Below, piece after piece: positions 1 through 8,160 of a stretch of DNA of 20,256 nt. Source of the DNA: an uncultured Spirochaetales bacterium. GTDB lineage: Bacteria; Spirochaetota; Spirochaetia; Sphaerochaetales; Sphaerochaetaceae. The stretch lies in the NCBI GenBank assembly GCA_934276485.1, contig CAKQTE010000054.1, positions 1-20,256 of the forward strand. The letters run 5' to 3'. The notes under the pieces are model-generated. The model was not told the origin of the DNA. It searched no databases and worked only from the letters and a program-made list of their open reading frames with translations. How positions within the stretch are numbered: the stretch's first letter is position 1; every line of letters begins with the position of its first letter. Position numbers and translations under genes: made by a program.

Positions 1-54
1 AATTGAAATAGATTATAATATAAATAACTAGCCTACGCAATATCCCAATATAAA

Positions 55-77
55 ACCCATGCCAAATAGACATGGGT
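55..77. repeat. 7-bp inverted repeat upstream of the truncated first gene
   Basis: ACCCATG (55-61) and CATGGGT (71-77) are perfect arms around a 9-nt loop. On the minus strand the 3' arm is followed by TTTATATTGG, a weak T-rich tail, so it could be a terminator for something transcribed leftward, but no such gene is visible. Positions 1-99 are otherwise non-coding: all three plus frames have early stops, and the frame of the first gene has a stop at 67-69. Confidence 0.3.
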
Positions 78-99
78 CATCACAGAACTTTATGCTCCT

Positions 100-651
100 A
101 TGTATAGTTCATCCGCACAGGTCGAAATAATTGCTTATTACAAAGAGCGTAATCTTGTTATTCCAGACATCAGTGTTGGTGGGTCTCCTGCATATAAGCT
201 TCTGTTGCAGATACCTGAAATTACAGAAGTGCGTCCTGGTGTATATATCTTCAATGATGCAGCGTCAGTCTCCAGGGGAGGTGCTTTGTATAAAGAATGT
301 GCTCTTTCTGTATTGAGCACTGTAATCAGTATTTCAAAAGAAGGAAAGTATGCTGTTTTGGATGGAGGCGCAAAAACATTCTCATATTGCTGTCCGGGAA
401 TAGTCTATGGCAACAAGATTCTGCATGGAGTAATGAAGGACAACACTAAAGTATGCTTATCAGGATTATCTGAAGAACATGGAATTCTAGACCTAGAGAA
501 CTATCAAGGAGACTTGCATGTAGGAGACAAAGTTGAAATCATCCCATCTCATGCATGTCCATTGGTAAATCTTGCAGATGAGATGGTACTTGTTGATGGT
601 TCAGATGTTATTGGTCAATTGAAAGTTGATGCTAGAGGGAAAACAAATTAA
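100..651 (+). pseudogene. C-terminal half of a D-threonine aldolase / D-serine dehydratase-like protein (5'-truncated)
   Basis: The 183 residues match the second half of the fold-type III PLP enzymes that act on D-threonine or D-serine. Visible marks are a GGSPA phosphate-loop-like segment (27-31), EVRPGVYIFND (43-53), VLDGGAK (86-92), SEEHG (124-128) and the metal-ligand pair H151-x-C153 in SHACPLVN. The family is usually about 370-400 residues. The N-terminal barrel with the PLP-binding lysine is absent, and an in-frame stop at 67-69 together with stops in the other frames shows it is not simply off the window edge in a continuous frame. The remnant is probably inactive alone. Its stop overlaps an ATG at 651, just before the aldolase gene, so the two were probably one operon. 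If the intact enzyme was a D-serine dehydratase it would release 2-aminoacrylate, a RidA substrate, which fits the third gene. Confidence 0.75.
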
Positions 652-659
652 TGGGAGGA
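652..659 (+). promoter_or_regulatory. Shine-Dalgarno that fixes the aldolase start at 666
   Basis: GGGAGGAG lies 6 nt before the ATG at 666 but after the upstream in-frame ATG at 651. The later start is therefore the better one. It also gives the usual DHDPS-family N-terminus (MRKIEGIIPAVVTAY). Confidence 0.75.
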
Positions 660-665
660 GTGCAA

Positions 666-1556
666 ATGAGAAAGATTGAAGGAATCATTCCTGCTGTTGT
701 AACAGCATATGATGACAAAGGTAATCTATCTGAAAAGAGACAGGAAGCTTTGTATTCACATTTGATCAAGAATGGAGTAGATGGTCTCTTTGTAGGTGGA
801 TCAACCGGAGAATGGCCTCTTCTTACATATGATGAAAGAATCATTGAAACACAAATAGCACTTGATGTTGCAGATGGCAAGATTCCTGTAATCATGCATG
901 CAAGCTCTCTATTAATCGATGAAATAAAGAGATATATACACTGGGCAGAAGATCATGGCGTAGCGGCATTATCTGTTGTAATGCCATATTACTTTACATA
1001 TAGAGAAGATGGTCTTTTGGCTTTCTTCCAACAAGCATTGGCTAATTGCTCTCTACCTGTATTAATCTATAACATCCCAGGTAATGTAAAGAATATCTTG
1101 ACTCCAACTCTTATGCAGAATATTGCTGATTCTATTGATTGTGTAGTTGGTCTTAAGGATAGCTCTATGGATTATCTGAAACTACAGGAATTTATGAGTG
1201 CAAAATATTCTAGAGAACTAATTTACTTCACAGGAAATGATGCTCAAATTATTCCAGCGCTATTTGCTGGAGCAACAGGCGCAGTATCTGCAGCAGCTGG
1301 TGCATTCCCTGCTTTTGTTAAGGAAATGCATAAGGCATACCTGGATAAGAACTATGAAAAAGCAATGAAAATGCAGCAAAGTATTTTGCGTTATAGACAA
1401 CTCGTTGTTTCTAATCCACCTATGTCTGTTGTCAAAGAAGCATTGAATTATCAAGGAATAAATGTTGGAAAGCCTCGTTTACCATTAAATCCACTACCTT
1501 TAGATAAGTTCCAAACCTTAGAGAATCTAATCATGGAAGGAGGGTTATTGAAATGA
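666..1556 (+). CDS. dihydrodipicolinate synthase / N-acetylneuraminate lyase family aldolase
   Basis: A 296-residue class I (Schiff-base) aldolase of normal family length, probably cytoplasmic. With the start at 666, the GGSTGE carboxylate-binding loop is at 44-49, the catalytic tyrosine is Y135 in YNIPGN and the Schiff-base lysine is K164 in VGLKDSS. The arginine that follows YNxPx in true DHDPS (R138 in E. coli DapA) is N140 here. That argues against lysine biosynthesis and for a catabolic lyase acting on a 2-keto acid. GGSTGE rather than GTTGE is also more NAL-like. The gene overlaps the RidA-family gene by 4 nt (ATGA) and follows the truncated D-amino-acid enzyme gene, suggesting an amino-acid or keto-acid catabolic operon. 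The exact substrate cannot be told from sequence. Confidence 0.9.
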   Translation: MRKIEGIIPAVVTAYDDKGNLSEKRQEALYSHLIKNGVDGLFVGGSTGEWPLLTYDERIIETQIALDVADGKIPVIMHASSLLIDEIKRYIHWAEDHGVAALSVVMPYYFTYREDGLLAFFQQALANCSLPVLIYNIPGNVKNILTPTLMQNIADSIDCVVGLKDSSMDYLKLQEFMSAKYSRELIYFTGNDAQIIPALFAGATGAVSAAAGAFPAFVKEMHKAYLDKNYEKAMKMQQSILRYRQLVVSNPPMSVVKEALNYQGINVGKPRLPLNPLPLDKFQTLENLIMEGGLLK

Positions 1557-2026
1557 GTGAATCATTCAAAGATAAAGTTGCAGCACTAGGATACGAACTT
1601 CCATCTCCGCCTTCTCCAAAAGGTTCATATTTACCTGTTAGAAGATATGGAGAACTGATATTTACCTCCGGAACAGGTGCTAACATAAATGGTACACGAT
1701 TATATACCGGTACAGTAGGAAAAACTGTCAGCGTAGAGGATGCACAGAAATCAGCACGCTATGCACTTCTAAATAATCTAGCAAATATCTATGCTGAAGT
1801 AGGTGAGGATATAAAGTACTTACGCGTTCTCAAACTTACTGGCTATGTTTCTAGTAGCCATGATTTTCATGAACAAGCTAAAGTAGTAAATGGTGCTTCT
1901 GATTTTCTATTTGATCTCTTTGGTGAAAACGGGCGTCATTCCAGAAGCGCTATAGGTGTTAGTTCATTACCTTTTGATTTATCTGTAGAGATAGAAATGA
2001 TTGCTGTGATTGAGAAGGATAGTTAA
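1553..2026 (+). CDS. RidA/YjgF/UK114 family protein
   Basis: A 157-residue protein of the Rid family, longer than canonical RidA (about 128) and like the extended YjgF subgroup with an N-terminal LPSPPSPKGSYLPVRRYGEL-type segment. The conserved core is visible: FTSGTG (37-42), a helix around the DAQKSARYALLN stretch, and RSAIGVSSLP (131-140), where R131 is in the position of the arginine that binds the carboxylate of imine substrates in RidA. Canonical RidA hydrolyses 2-aminoacrylate and related imines, but many divergent members have unknown activity. The start overlaps the aldolase stop by 4 nt, so the two are translationally coupled. It is the last gene of its operon; a weak hairpin follows. 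Confidence 0.88.
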   Translation: MSESFKDKVAALGYELPSPPSPKGSYLPVRRYGELIFTSGTGANINGTRLYTGTVGKTVSVEDAQKSARYALLNNLANIYAEVGEDIKYLRVLKLTGYVSSSHDFHEQAKVVNGASDFLFDLFGENGRHSRSAIGVSSLPFDLSVEIEMIAVIEKDS

Positions 2027-2053
2027 AACATATTAAATAGATAGGTTAATAAT

Positions 2054-2091
2054 ACACTAAGAAGTGTGAATTGTAGAATTTTTTCATTCTA
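2054..2091 (+). terminator. possible weak terminator after the RidA-family gene
   Basis: ACACT (2054-2058) and AGTGT (2063-2067) make a 5-bp stem with an AAGA loop. A second 6-bp pair, TAGAAT (2074-2079) and ATTCTA (2086-2091), encloses a run of six T (2079-2084). The stems are short and AT-rich. It is placed where a terminator is expected but is not strong. Confidence 0.3.
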
Positions 2092-2093
2092 GT

Positions 2094-2131
2094 AAGCATG
2101 ATTAATGATGCTTTGTAATGCAAAATATGAT
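2094..2131 (+). promoter_or_regulatory. candidate promoter and operator of the defence-like cluster
   Basis: TATGAT at 2126-2131 is a good -10 candidate, 26 nt upstream of the methyltransferase start. No good -35 is seen at the right distance. AAGCAT (2094-2099) and ATGCTT (2108-2113) form a 6-bp inverted repeat with an 8-nt spacer covering the -35 position. This is where a repressor, for example the ribbon-helix-helix protein at 7941-8129, could block transcription. The function is inferred. Confidence 0.4.
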
Positions 2132-2157
2132 ACTCTCTTATCTAAAGAGGGGAAGTC

Positions 2158-4836
2158 ATGCAAAATATAGATACAATTTGTGCCATATTAGAAAGTCTAA
2201 ATAAAGATTCATCAAACATCCTTAAAACTCTCATGGAGGCTTACGGGTTTTCAAAAACTACAATCAAGAGAGTTCTCGAGTTAGATTCTTCTTCGACAAA
2301 TGGTATAAAGGTTTGTCGTCAGAAGTTTTTGTATAAAGAGGTTGCAAAGGGAAGCAATCTCGAAAATGAAATTCTTGATTTGCTTCAGCATGCTGTAAAG
2401 AATGAGAGGTTCTTGATTGTAACAGATGGAGAATATCTAATTGCTAGAGATACAAGATATGACCATTATCTCGACATTGAGGTATCTAAACTAGTAGAGC
2501 ATTATGAGTTCTTTCTTCCTTGGATTGGTAAGGAAAAGGTAGAGGAAGAGGTTGAAAATCCTGCAGATGTTAAAGCTGCATCAGAAATGGGTAGGTTGTT
2601 CTCTGCAATAAAACAGGATAACGAATCTCTATCTGAGCGAGAACTTAATGTTTTTCTGACTAGAATACTCTTTTGTTTCTTTGCTGATGATACAGGAATC
2701 TTTGAAAAGAACCAATTTTCAGATTCAATTCGTCAAAATACTGCTGATGACGGCCATGATATGACTACATATCTTGATGGTCTTTTTGATACTCTAGATA
2801 TTCCTGAAAATCGTAGAGCTAATTGCAAACCATGTTACAAACATTTTCCATATGTAAATGGAGCATTGTTCAAAGAAAAGCTTTCTATTCCTGTTTTTAC
2901 AAATGTCTCTCGTAGAAAACTTCTTGAATGTTGCATGAATGATTGGTCTGGTATTTCTCCCGATATTTTTGGTTCTATGTTTCAGACCGTTATTTCAGAA
3001 GATCAAAGGCGAAGTTTGGGACAGCACTACACATCTATGCCAAACATTATGAAAGTTCTAAATCCCTTATTTTTGAATGAGCTTCATGCGGAACTTGATT
3101 CAATCAAAGATATGGCAGATGTAAATAGTCCTATCGAAGAAAGAATGAAGAAGGATAAAAAACTCGATGCTTTTCGAATAAAACTTGAGAGAATTAAAGT
3201 ATTTGACCCTGCTTGTGGATCTGGCAATTTTTTGATTGTTGCTTATAAAGCACTATGTCGTTTAGAGATTGAAGCAATTCAAGAGTATTATCAGACACGT
3301 ATGCCTATGCTTTCTATTCATCTAGATAGATTCTATGGTATTGAGATTGATGATTTCCCTTGTGAGATTGCGCGGCTTTCTTTGTGGCTCATACAGCATC
3401 AAATGACTCTTGAATGCAAAAAGTTTGGCATTGATACAAATCCTACACTTCCTCTTTCCTCAACTGGAAATATTGTATGTTGTAATGCATTAAGAATGAA
3501 TTGGAATGATGTATGTCCAGTAGAAGAAAATGATATTGTATATGTTTGTGGTAACCCTCCATTTGCAGGCCATCAAACTAAAACAGAAAGTCAGCGAATG
3601 GATATTCAAACTGTTTTCAACAATCGAATATATGGAACTACAGATTTGGATTATGTTTCTTGTTGGTTTATCAAGGGCAGTGATTTTATCAGAGGACATA
3701 AAAACAGAAAACTAGGTTTAGTATCTACAAATTCTGTAAATCAAGGCAAACATGTAAAATCACTTTGGCCTGCAGTATTGATGGATGACGAAGAGATTTT
3801 CTTCGGCTACGAGTCTTTTAAATGGACAAACAATGCAAGCAATAAGGCTGGAGTTACTGTAACAATTATAGGTTTGAGGAATAAATGCAATGATCCTAAA
3901 TATCTATATAGTGAGAGTGAATCAACATTAGTCGAAAACATTAATCCTTATTTGAGAAATGAATCAAACTCTAATGCAATAACTGCCATCCAAAGAATTC
4001 CAAAGGGACTTCCAAAATGTGGATTTGGAACAATGTTTATTGATGGTGGTAATCTCATATTATCGACTCATGAAAAAGATGATTTATTGCGAGATTTTCC
4101 TAGTGCTAATAAATTCATTAAAAAATTGATAGGTGCTGAAGAGTTTATAAAAGGAAAGGAAAGATATTGTCTTTGGATTTCTAATGATGAATTGCAAGAA
4201 GCAGAATCGATACCTTTTATTAATGCAAGATTGAACGCATGTAAAGATTATCGAGAAAACAATCCTAAAAAAGAGGGAGATGCTTATAAGAATAGAGACC
4301 GTTATTGGCAACCAAGAGAATACAGAGATGTATCAAAACCTGCAATCATTATTCCTTCTGTATCCTCAGAGCGACGAGAATATATTCCAATAGGATATCT
4401 TTCTGCAGGTACTGTTATTGTGGCTCCAAATTTTGCTCTTTATGATGCCTCTCTTTGGCTTTTTGCAGTTCTTACTTCTCGTATTCATATGGTATGGGTA
4501 AGAGCGGTAGCTGGCAAACTTGAAACTCGTATTAGATATTCCAATACGCTTTGCTATAATGCATTTCCGTTTCCATCTTTGTCAAATGAACAAAAGACTG
4601 AGTTAGAAGAAACAGCGTTATTGATATTGAAATATAGGGAGTTTGGATATGATGCAAATCATAAGAATTTGGCTGATTTGTATGATCCAGACAAGATGCC
4701 AGAAGAGTTACGAAAAGCTCATGAAGCAAATAATCTATTAGTAGATTCTATTTATCGTAAGTCAGGTTTTAAAGATGATAATGAACGCCTAGCAGAGCTC
4801 TTTAAGCGTTATAAGGAAATGGTGGGGGAAAAATAA
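2158..4836 (+). CDS. MmeI/YeeA-like N6-adenine DNA methyltransferase, nuclease core apparently absent
   Basis: An 892-residue class I SAM-dependent DNA methyltransferase. The SAM-binding motif I is DPACGSGNF at 350-358 and the catalytic motif IV is NPPF at 466-469, the N6-adenine type. Regions typical of MmeI-family enzymes follow in order: a helical segment with FLTRILFCFFADDTGIF (about 166-182), the methylase core, a likely target-recognition part (about 480-780) and the C-terminal LADLYDPDKMPEELRKAHEA block with LFKRYKEM at the end. In MmeI itself the first ~150 residues hold a PD-ExK nuclease. Here that stretch is short and I see no D...ExK pattern, so this looks like modification and recognition only. 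The start has AGAGGGG upstream. The stop shares one base with the helicase start (TAATG). Inferred role: host-DNA marking in a restriction-like system whose cleavage comes from the downstream genes. Confidence 0.9.
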   Translation: MQNIDTICAILESLNKDSSNILKTLMEAYGFSKTTIKRVLELDSSSTNGIKVCRQKFLYKEVAKGSNLENEILDLLQHAVKNERFLIVTDGEYLIARDTRYDHYLDIEVSKLVEHYEFFLPWIGKEKVEEEVENPADVKAASEMGRLFSAIKQDNESLSERELNVFLTRILFCFFADDTGIFEKNQFSDSIRQNTADDGHDMTTYLDGLFDTLDIPENRRANCKPCYKHFPYVNGALFKEKLSIPVFTNVSRRKLLECCMNDWSGISPDIFGSMFQTVISEDQRRSLGQHYTSMPNIMKVLNPLFLNELHAELDSIKDMADVNSPIEERMKKDKKLDAFRIKLERIKVFDPACGSGNFLIVAYKALCRLEIEAIQEYYQTRMPMLSIHLDRFYGIEIDDFPCEIARLSLWLIQHQMTLECKKFGIDTNPTLPLSSTGNIVCCNALRMNWNDVCPVEENDIVYVCGNPPFAGHQTKTESQRMDIQTVFNNRIYGTTDLDYVSCWFIKGSDFIRGHKNRKLGLVSTNSVNQGKHVKSLWPAVLMDDEEIFFGYESFKWTNNASNKAGVTVTIIGLRNKCNDPKYLYSESESTLVENINPYLRNESNSNAITAIQRIPKGLPKCGFGTMFIDGGNLILSTHEKDDLLRDFPSANKFIKKLIGAEEFIKGKERYCLWISNDELQEAESIPFINARLNACKDYRENNPKKEGDAYKNRDRYWQPREYRDVSKPAIIIPSVSSERREYIPIGYLSAGTVIVAPNFALYDASLWLFAVLTSRIHMVWVRAVAGKLETRIRYSNTLCYNAFPFPSLSNEQKTELEETALLILKYREFGYDANHKNLADLYDPDKMPEELRKAHEANNLLVDSIYRKSGFKDDNERLAELFKRYKEMVGEK

Positions 4837-6761
4837 TGCACGAGATTGCAAATATTACATACAACGGAAATGGTTCTAGTGTTACTTCTGATAATCTTGG
4901 TATGAGACCTATGCAGAAGAAAGTCTATGAGAAACGCAAAGAACAATATATTCTTTTGAAGTCTCCTCCTGCTTCTGGAAAATCACGAGCATGTATGTTC
5001 ATTGCATTAGATAAGCTGTATGAACAAGGCTTGAAGAAGGTAATCATTGCAGTTCCTGAAATGTCAATTGGTGCGTCATTTAAAAGGACTGACTTAGTTT
5101 CTCATGGATTCTACTACAATTGGGAACCTGATAAGGAATATAATCTTTGTTTACCTGAATCTGAAAATGGTAAGGTAAAAAAGTTCAGAGAGTTTTTAAA
5201 GAATCCAACAGCCAAAATCTTGATTTGTACACATGCAACATTACGTTTTGCTTATCAAGATTTAGGCGATCCTTCTGTGTTTGATAATTGCTTCATGGGT
5301 ATTGATGAGTTTCATCACACATCTGCAGATATTGAGTCATCTCGTTTGGGAGATATGGTCAAGGGCTTAATAGAAGGTTCTAATGCACATATCTTGGCAA
5401 TGACAGGATCTTATTTCAGAGGTGATGGAATACCAGTTTTAGAACCAGAAGTTGAGAATAAGTTTACATCTGTTACATTCAGTTATTATGACCAGTTGTC
5501 TGGTTATAAATGGTTGAAAACGATTTGTCTATCTTATGATTTCTATGCAGGTAGATATATTGATATCTTAGAGAAAGACTTAAATTTGGCTCAAAAGACT
5601 ATTGTTCATATTCCAAATGTCAATTCAAGGGAATCTACTCAAGATAAGTACGAAGAAGTTAACAAGATCATCGATATAATCGGAGATATTCAATATGAAG
5701 ATCCTAATACTGGAATCTATTATGTCAAAGCTAAGAATGGAAAGACGTTGAAGGTTGTCGATCTTGTTGATGAAACAAATAGATTTAAGCGCCAAGCTTA
5801 TATTATGAATAATGCCAACGATAAGGATGCAATTGATATTATCATTGCGTTAAACCTTGCAAAAGAAGGTTTTGACTGGCCTCCATGTGAGACAATGATA
5901 ACAGTTGGATATCGTGGTTCATTGACTGAGATTGTACAGATTATCGGAAGATGCACTAGAGATTATGAAGGCAAGGTGGAAGCAAGGTTTATTAATATAA
6001 TTGCAGAACCAGATGCTTCAACGCCAGAAGTATCAGAAGCTGTTAATAATCTTCTGAAGGCCATTACAGCATCACTATTAATGGAACAAGTATTAGTTCC
6101 CAAGTGGAATTTTAAGGCAAAGACTCCAAAACTTATTCTTCAAGAACCAGAAACAGAAGAGGGAAGAGATATCATCGAAAATAAGTTAGAAGATTTGATA
6201 TCCGCTGTTTTAACTGATAAAGAAGTTATTGAGACTATCCCTAAGAAGAATGCAGCAAAATTTATTAACAAGGCTCTTGTTCCTCGCATCATTACGGAGA
6301 AATTTCCAGATTTAAGTGAAAACGATAAGGAAGCTGTTAGACAGGCTGTTGTTACCCAAATGGTATTGAGGACTGTCAAAAATCCACCGAAGGATGATGG
6401 TCCATCTTCTGATACAAGGCTCCTTCAGTTTCCTAACAATCTATCTATTGATATTAAAGAACTTGATATAAACATGATTGATAGAATCAATCCTCTTGAA
6501 AAAGCATATCAGATTATTTCAAAAGATATCGACCAACGAACACTAAGAAGCATAAGAGCTGTTCTAGATGAAAAAATGCATCGCACTCAGGTTTTTTCTG
6601 AGCCTGAATTAAAGGTATATTCTCGATTGGGTGTTAAATTTTGGAAAGAGGAAGGAAGAATTCCTAGTATGGATTCTGAAGATCCATATGAGCGAAAACT
6701 TGGACAAGCATTGATTGCACTAAAGAAATTACAAAGAGAAAGACAAAAGAGAGGTATTTGA
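4836..6761 (+). CDS. SF2 DEAD/DEAH-like helicase of a restriction-type cluster (YeeB-like)
   Basis: A 641-residue superfamily 2 helicase/translocase. Motif I (Walker A) is SPPASGKS at 43-50, motif II is IDEFHH with D157-E158-F159-H160, a motif III-like TGS is at 190-192, and motif VI is QIIGRCTR at 368-375 with both arginines present. The N-terminal GMRPMQKKVY (22-31) looks like a Q-motif-like lead-in. After the motor (to about 420) comes a helical C-terminal part that ends in an FW..EGRIPSxDSxDP module also present near the N-terminus of the next protein. Translation is coupled to the methyltransferase by a 1-nt overlap and to the nuclease by a 1-nt gap. It probably uses ATP to translocate or remodel DNA for the nuclease. 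BREX and DISARM partners are absent, so it is not a standard member of those systems. Confidence 0.88.
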   Translation: MHEIANITYNGNGSSVTSDNLGMRPMQKKVYEKRKEQYILLKSPPASGKSRACMFIALDKLYEQGLKKVIIAVPEMSIGASFKRTDLVSHGFYYNWEPDKEYNLCLPESENGKVKKFREFLKNPTAKILICTHATLRFAYQDLGDPSVFDNCFMGIDEFHHTSADIESSRLGDMVKGLIEGSNAHILAMTGSYFRGDGIPVLEPEVENKFTSVTFSYYDQLSGYKWLKTICLSYDFYAGRYIDILEKDLNLAQKTIVHIPNVNSRESTQDKYEEVNKIIDIIGDIQYEDPNTGIYYVKAKNGKTLKVVDLVDETNRFKRQAYIMNNANDKDAIDIIIALNLAKEGFDWPPCETMITVGYRGSLTEIVQIIGRCTRDYEGKVEARFINIIAEPDASTPEVSEAVNNLLKAITASLLMEQVLVPKWNFKAKTPKLILQEPETEEGRDIIENKLEDLISAVLTDKEVIETIPKKNAAKFINKALVPRIITEKFPDLSENDKEAVRQAVVTQMVLRTVKNPPKDDGPSSDTRLLQFPNNLSIDIKELDINMIDRINPLEKAYQIISKDIDQRTLRSIRAVLDEKMHRTQVFSEPELKVYSRLGVKFWKEEGRIPSMDSEDPYERKLGQALIALKKLQRERQKRGI

Positions 6762-6762
6762 C

Positions 6763-7944
6763 ATGAGTGTACATTATTCAGATAGCTTTCTTGATGAGCT
6801 CTTTGCAATCCCAGAATTGGAAGAATTGCTAGAGGAAATAGAGCTTCCCGAAGACAAGAAGCCAATTGTTAGTTTTAATCCTGCAGATGATAGAGAACGA
6901 GAATTAAAAGAATGGATTGATAAGAATGGAAGGCTACCTTCTGATGATTCCAATGATCCTAATGAAGTCATTATGCATGCACGATTGGAAGCTATAGAGA
7001 GTAAAAAAACGCAATCGAATAAAGAAGAATCTGATGCAGAAGTTTTGGCGAAGATGCTTGATCAGATTGATCTGGGACCTGACTTATCAGATTTTTCTAA
7101 TGTCGAGTTTGAACCAAAAACAGAAAAGGTTAAACCTGATTACATATCAAGACGTAGACCTTGTAAGAACTTCAGTGAATATGAACCCTTATTCAAGGGA
7201 GTTGAAAAAGCTATTGAGAAAAAAACAAGAAAAGTTGTACCTTTCTCTGCTTCTCAAATGAAAGAAGGGCGATTCTTTATTGTTGGTGGACTTCTTTGCT
7301 TTGTCGTCGAAATATTCGAGAAAGAGATTAATTCTTTTGGCCGTCAAGATTTCAGACTTCATTTAGTGTTTGCCAATGGAACAGAAAGCAATATGCTTTT
7401 TTCAACATTCCAAAAGATTATGTCGGATGAATTCGGAAGATATGTAGAAGAGGAGGAAATCAGTGCGGACGAATTTGAATTGGAAAATACTCCTGAAAAA
7501 GAGTCCCGAAAGTTCGAAATACCTGATATCAAATCGGGATATATATACATTTTAAAATCATTGTCAGAAGAAGATACGCTAAAACCTTTTAACGGAAACT
7601 TATATAAGATAGGTGTAACAAAAGGAACCGATCCAGGGGCGGTTCAAAAGCGTATTCAAAATGCCTCAAATGAAACTACTTATCTTTGTGCTCCTGTGAA
7701 GGTTGTCGAGCAATGGCAATGCATCAATATTAATTCTACAGCATTTGAAACATTGCTACATAATTTCCTAAGAAAAGGGCGAGTTAATATAAAAGTTAAA
7801 GGGAAAGATGGCGAATATTACAACGCAACGGAATGGTTTAATGTACCTCTAAAGGCAATTGAAGATACAGCAAGTTTGTTCTTTTCTAATGAGTTACACA
7901 ATTATCGATATGATTCTAAGAGAATGGAGGTTGTCAAGAAATGA
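6763..7944 (+). CDS. GIY-YIG (T5orf172/MUG113-type) nuclease-domain protein, YeeC-like
   Basis: A 393-residue protein in three parts. Residues 1-90 are acidic with a W..NGRLPSDDSNDP module like the helicase C-terminus. Residues about 120-225 form a middle domain including GRFFIVGG and VFANGTESNML. The C-terminal GIY-YIG domain runs from about 258 to 375. In the nuclease domain, GYIYIL starts at 259, YKIGVT is 281-286, and R297 and E329 (in FETLLHNFL) fit the expected catalytic arginine and metal-binding glutamate. YYNATEWF (352-359) closes the domain. All key residues appear present, so it is likely active and is the best candidate for the cleavage subunit of the cluster. It starts 1 nt after the helicase stop and overlaps the next gene by 4 nt, pointing to fixed stoichiometry. 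Confidence 0.85.
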   Translation: MSVHYSDSFLDELFAIPELEELLEEIELPEDKKPIVSFNPADDRERELKEWIDKNGRLPSDDSNDPNEVIMHARLEAIESKKTQSNKEESDAEVLAKMLDQIDLGPDLSDFSNVEFEPKTEKVKPDYISRRRPCKNFSEYEPLFKGVEKAIEKKTRKVVPFSASQMKEGRFFIVGGLLCFVVEIFEKEINSFGRQDFRLHLVFANGTESNMLFSTFQKIMSDEFGRYVEEEEISADEFELENTPEKESRKFEIPDIKSGYIYILKSLSEEDTLKPFNGNLYKIGVTKGTDPGAVQKRIQNASNETTYLCAPVKVVEQWQCININSTAFETLLHNFLRKGRVNIKVKGKDGEYYNATEWFNVPLKAIEDTASLFFSNELHNYRYDSKRMEVVKK

Positions 7945-8129
7945 GTCGTCCAAAGAAACAGTATAAGAACTTTTCAATCAGAATGGATGAAAACATATAC
8001 AATAATCTTGTTGAGTATGCAGACAAAAAAGGACAGACTCTGACAAAGGCCGTCGAACTGATATTGAAGGAGAAATTTGAGTTAGAATCTAAAGAACAAG
8101 ATGATTTGAATTTATCTCATGTTTTTTGA
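7941..8129 (+). CDS. small ribbon-helix-helix (Arc/CopG-like) protein
   Basis: A 62-residue basic-to-acidic protein. NFSIRMDENIYNNLVEYADK, then a turn and a second helix TLTKAVELILKEKFE, gives the strand-helix-helix pattern of RHH DNA-binding dimers. The ATG overlaps the nuclease stop (ATGA). Likely roles are autorepressor of the cluster or, less likely, antitoxin of the following SIR2/AbiH-like gene, which starts 31 nt downstream. The inverted repeat at 2094-2113 is a possible target. Assignment is from pattern only. Confidence 0.65.
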   Translation: MSRPKKQYKNFSIRMDENIYNNLVEYADKKGQTLTKAVELILKEKFELESKEQDDLNLSHVF

Positions 8130-8160
8130 TTCATAGGTAAAATACATGAGGACTATTTGA

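Noticed and set aside
651..665. Upstream ATG for the aldolase
   Set aside because: It precedes the Shine-Dalgarno; the ATG at 666 is correctly spaced and matches the family N-terminus.
2158..7944. BREX, DISARM, type I or type III restriction assignment
   Set aside because: No PglZ, BrxC, specificity subunit, Mod/Res pair, DrmA/DrmB or phospholipase-D-type gene is present; the methylase C-terminus is MmeI-like.
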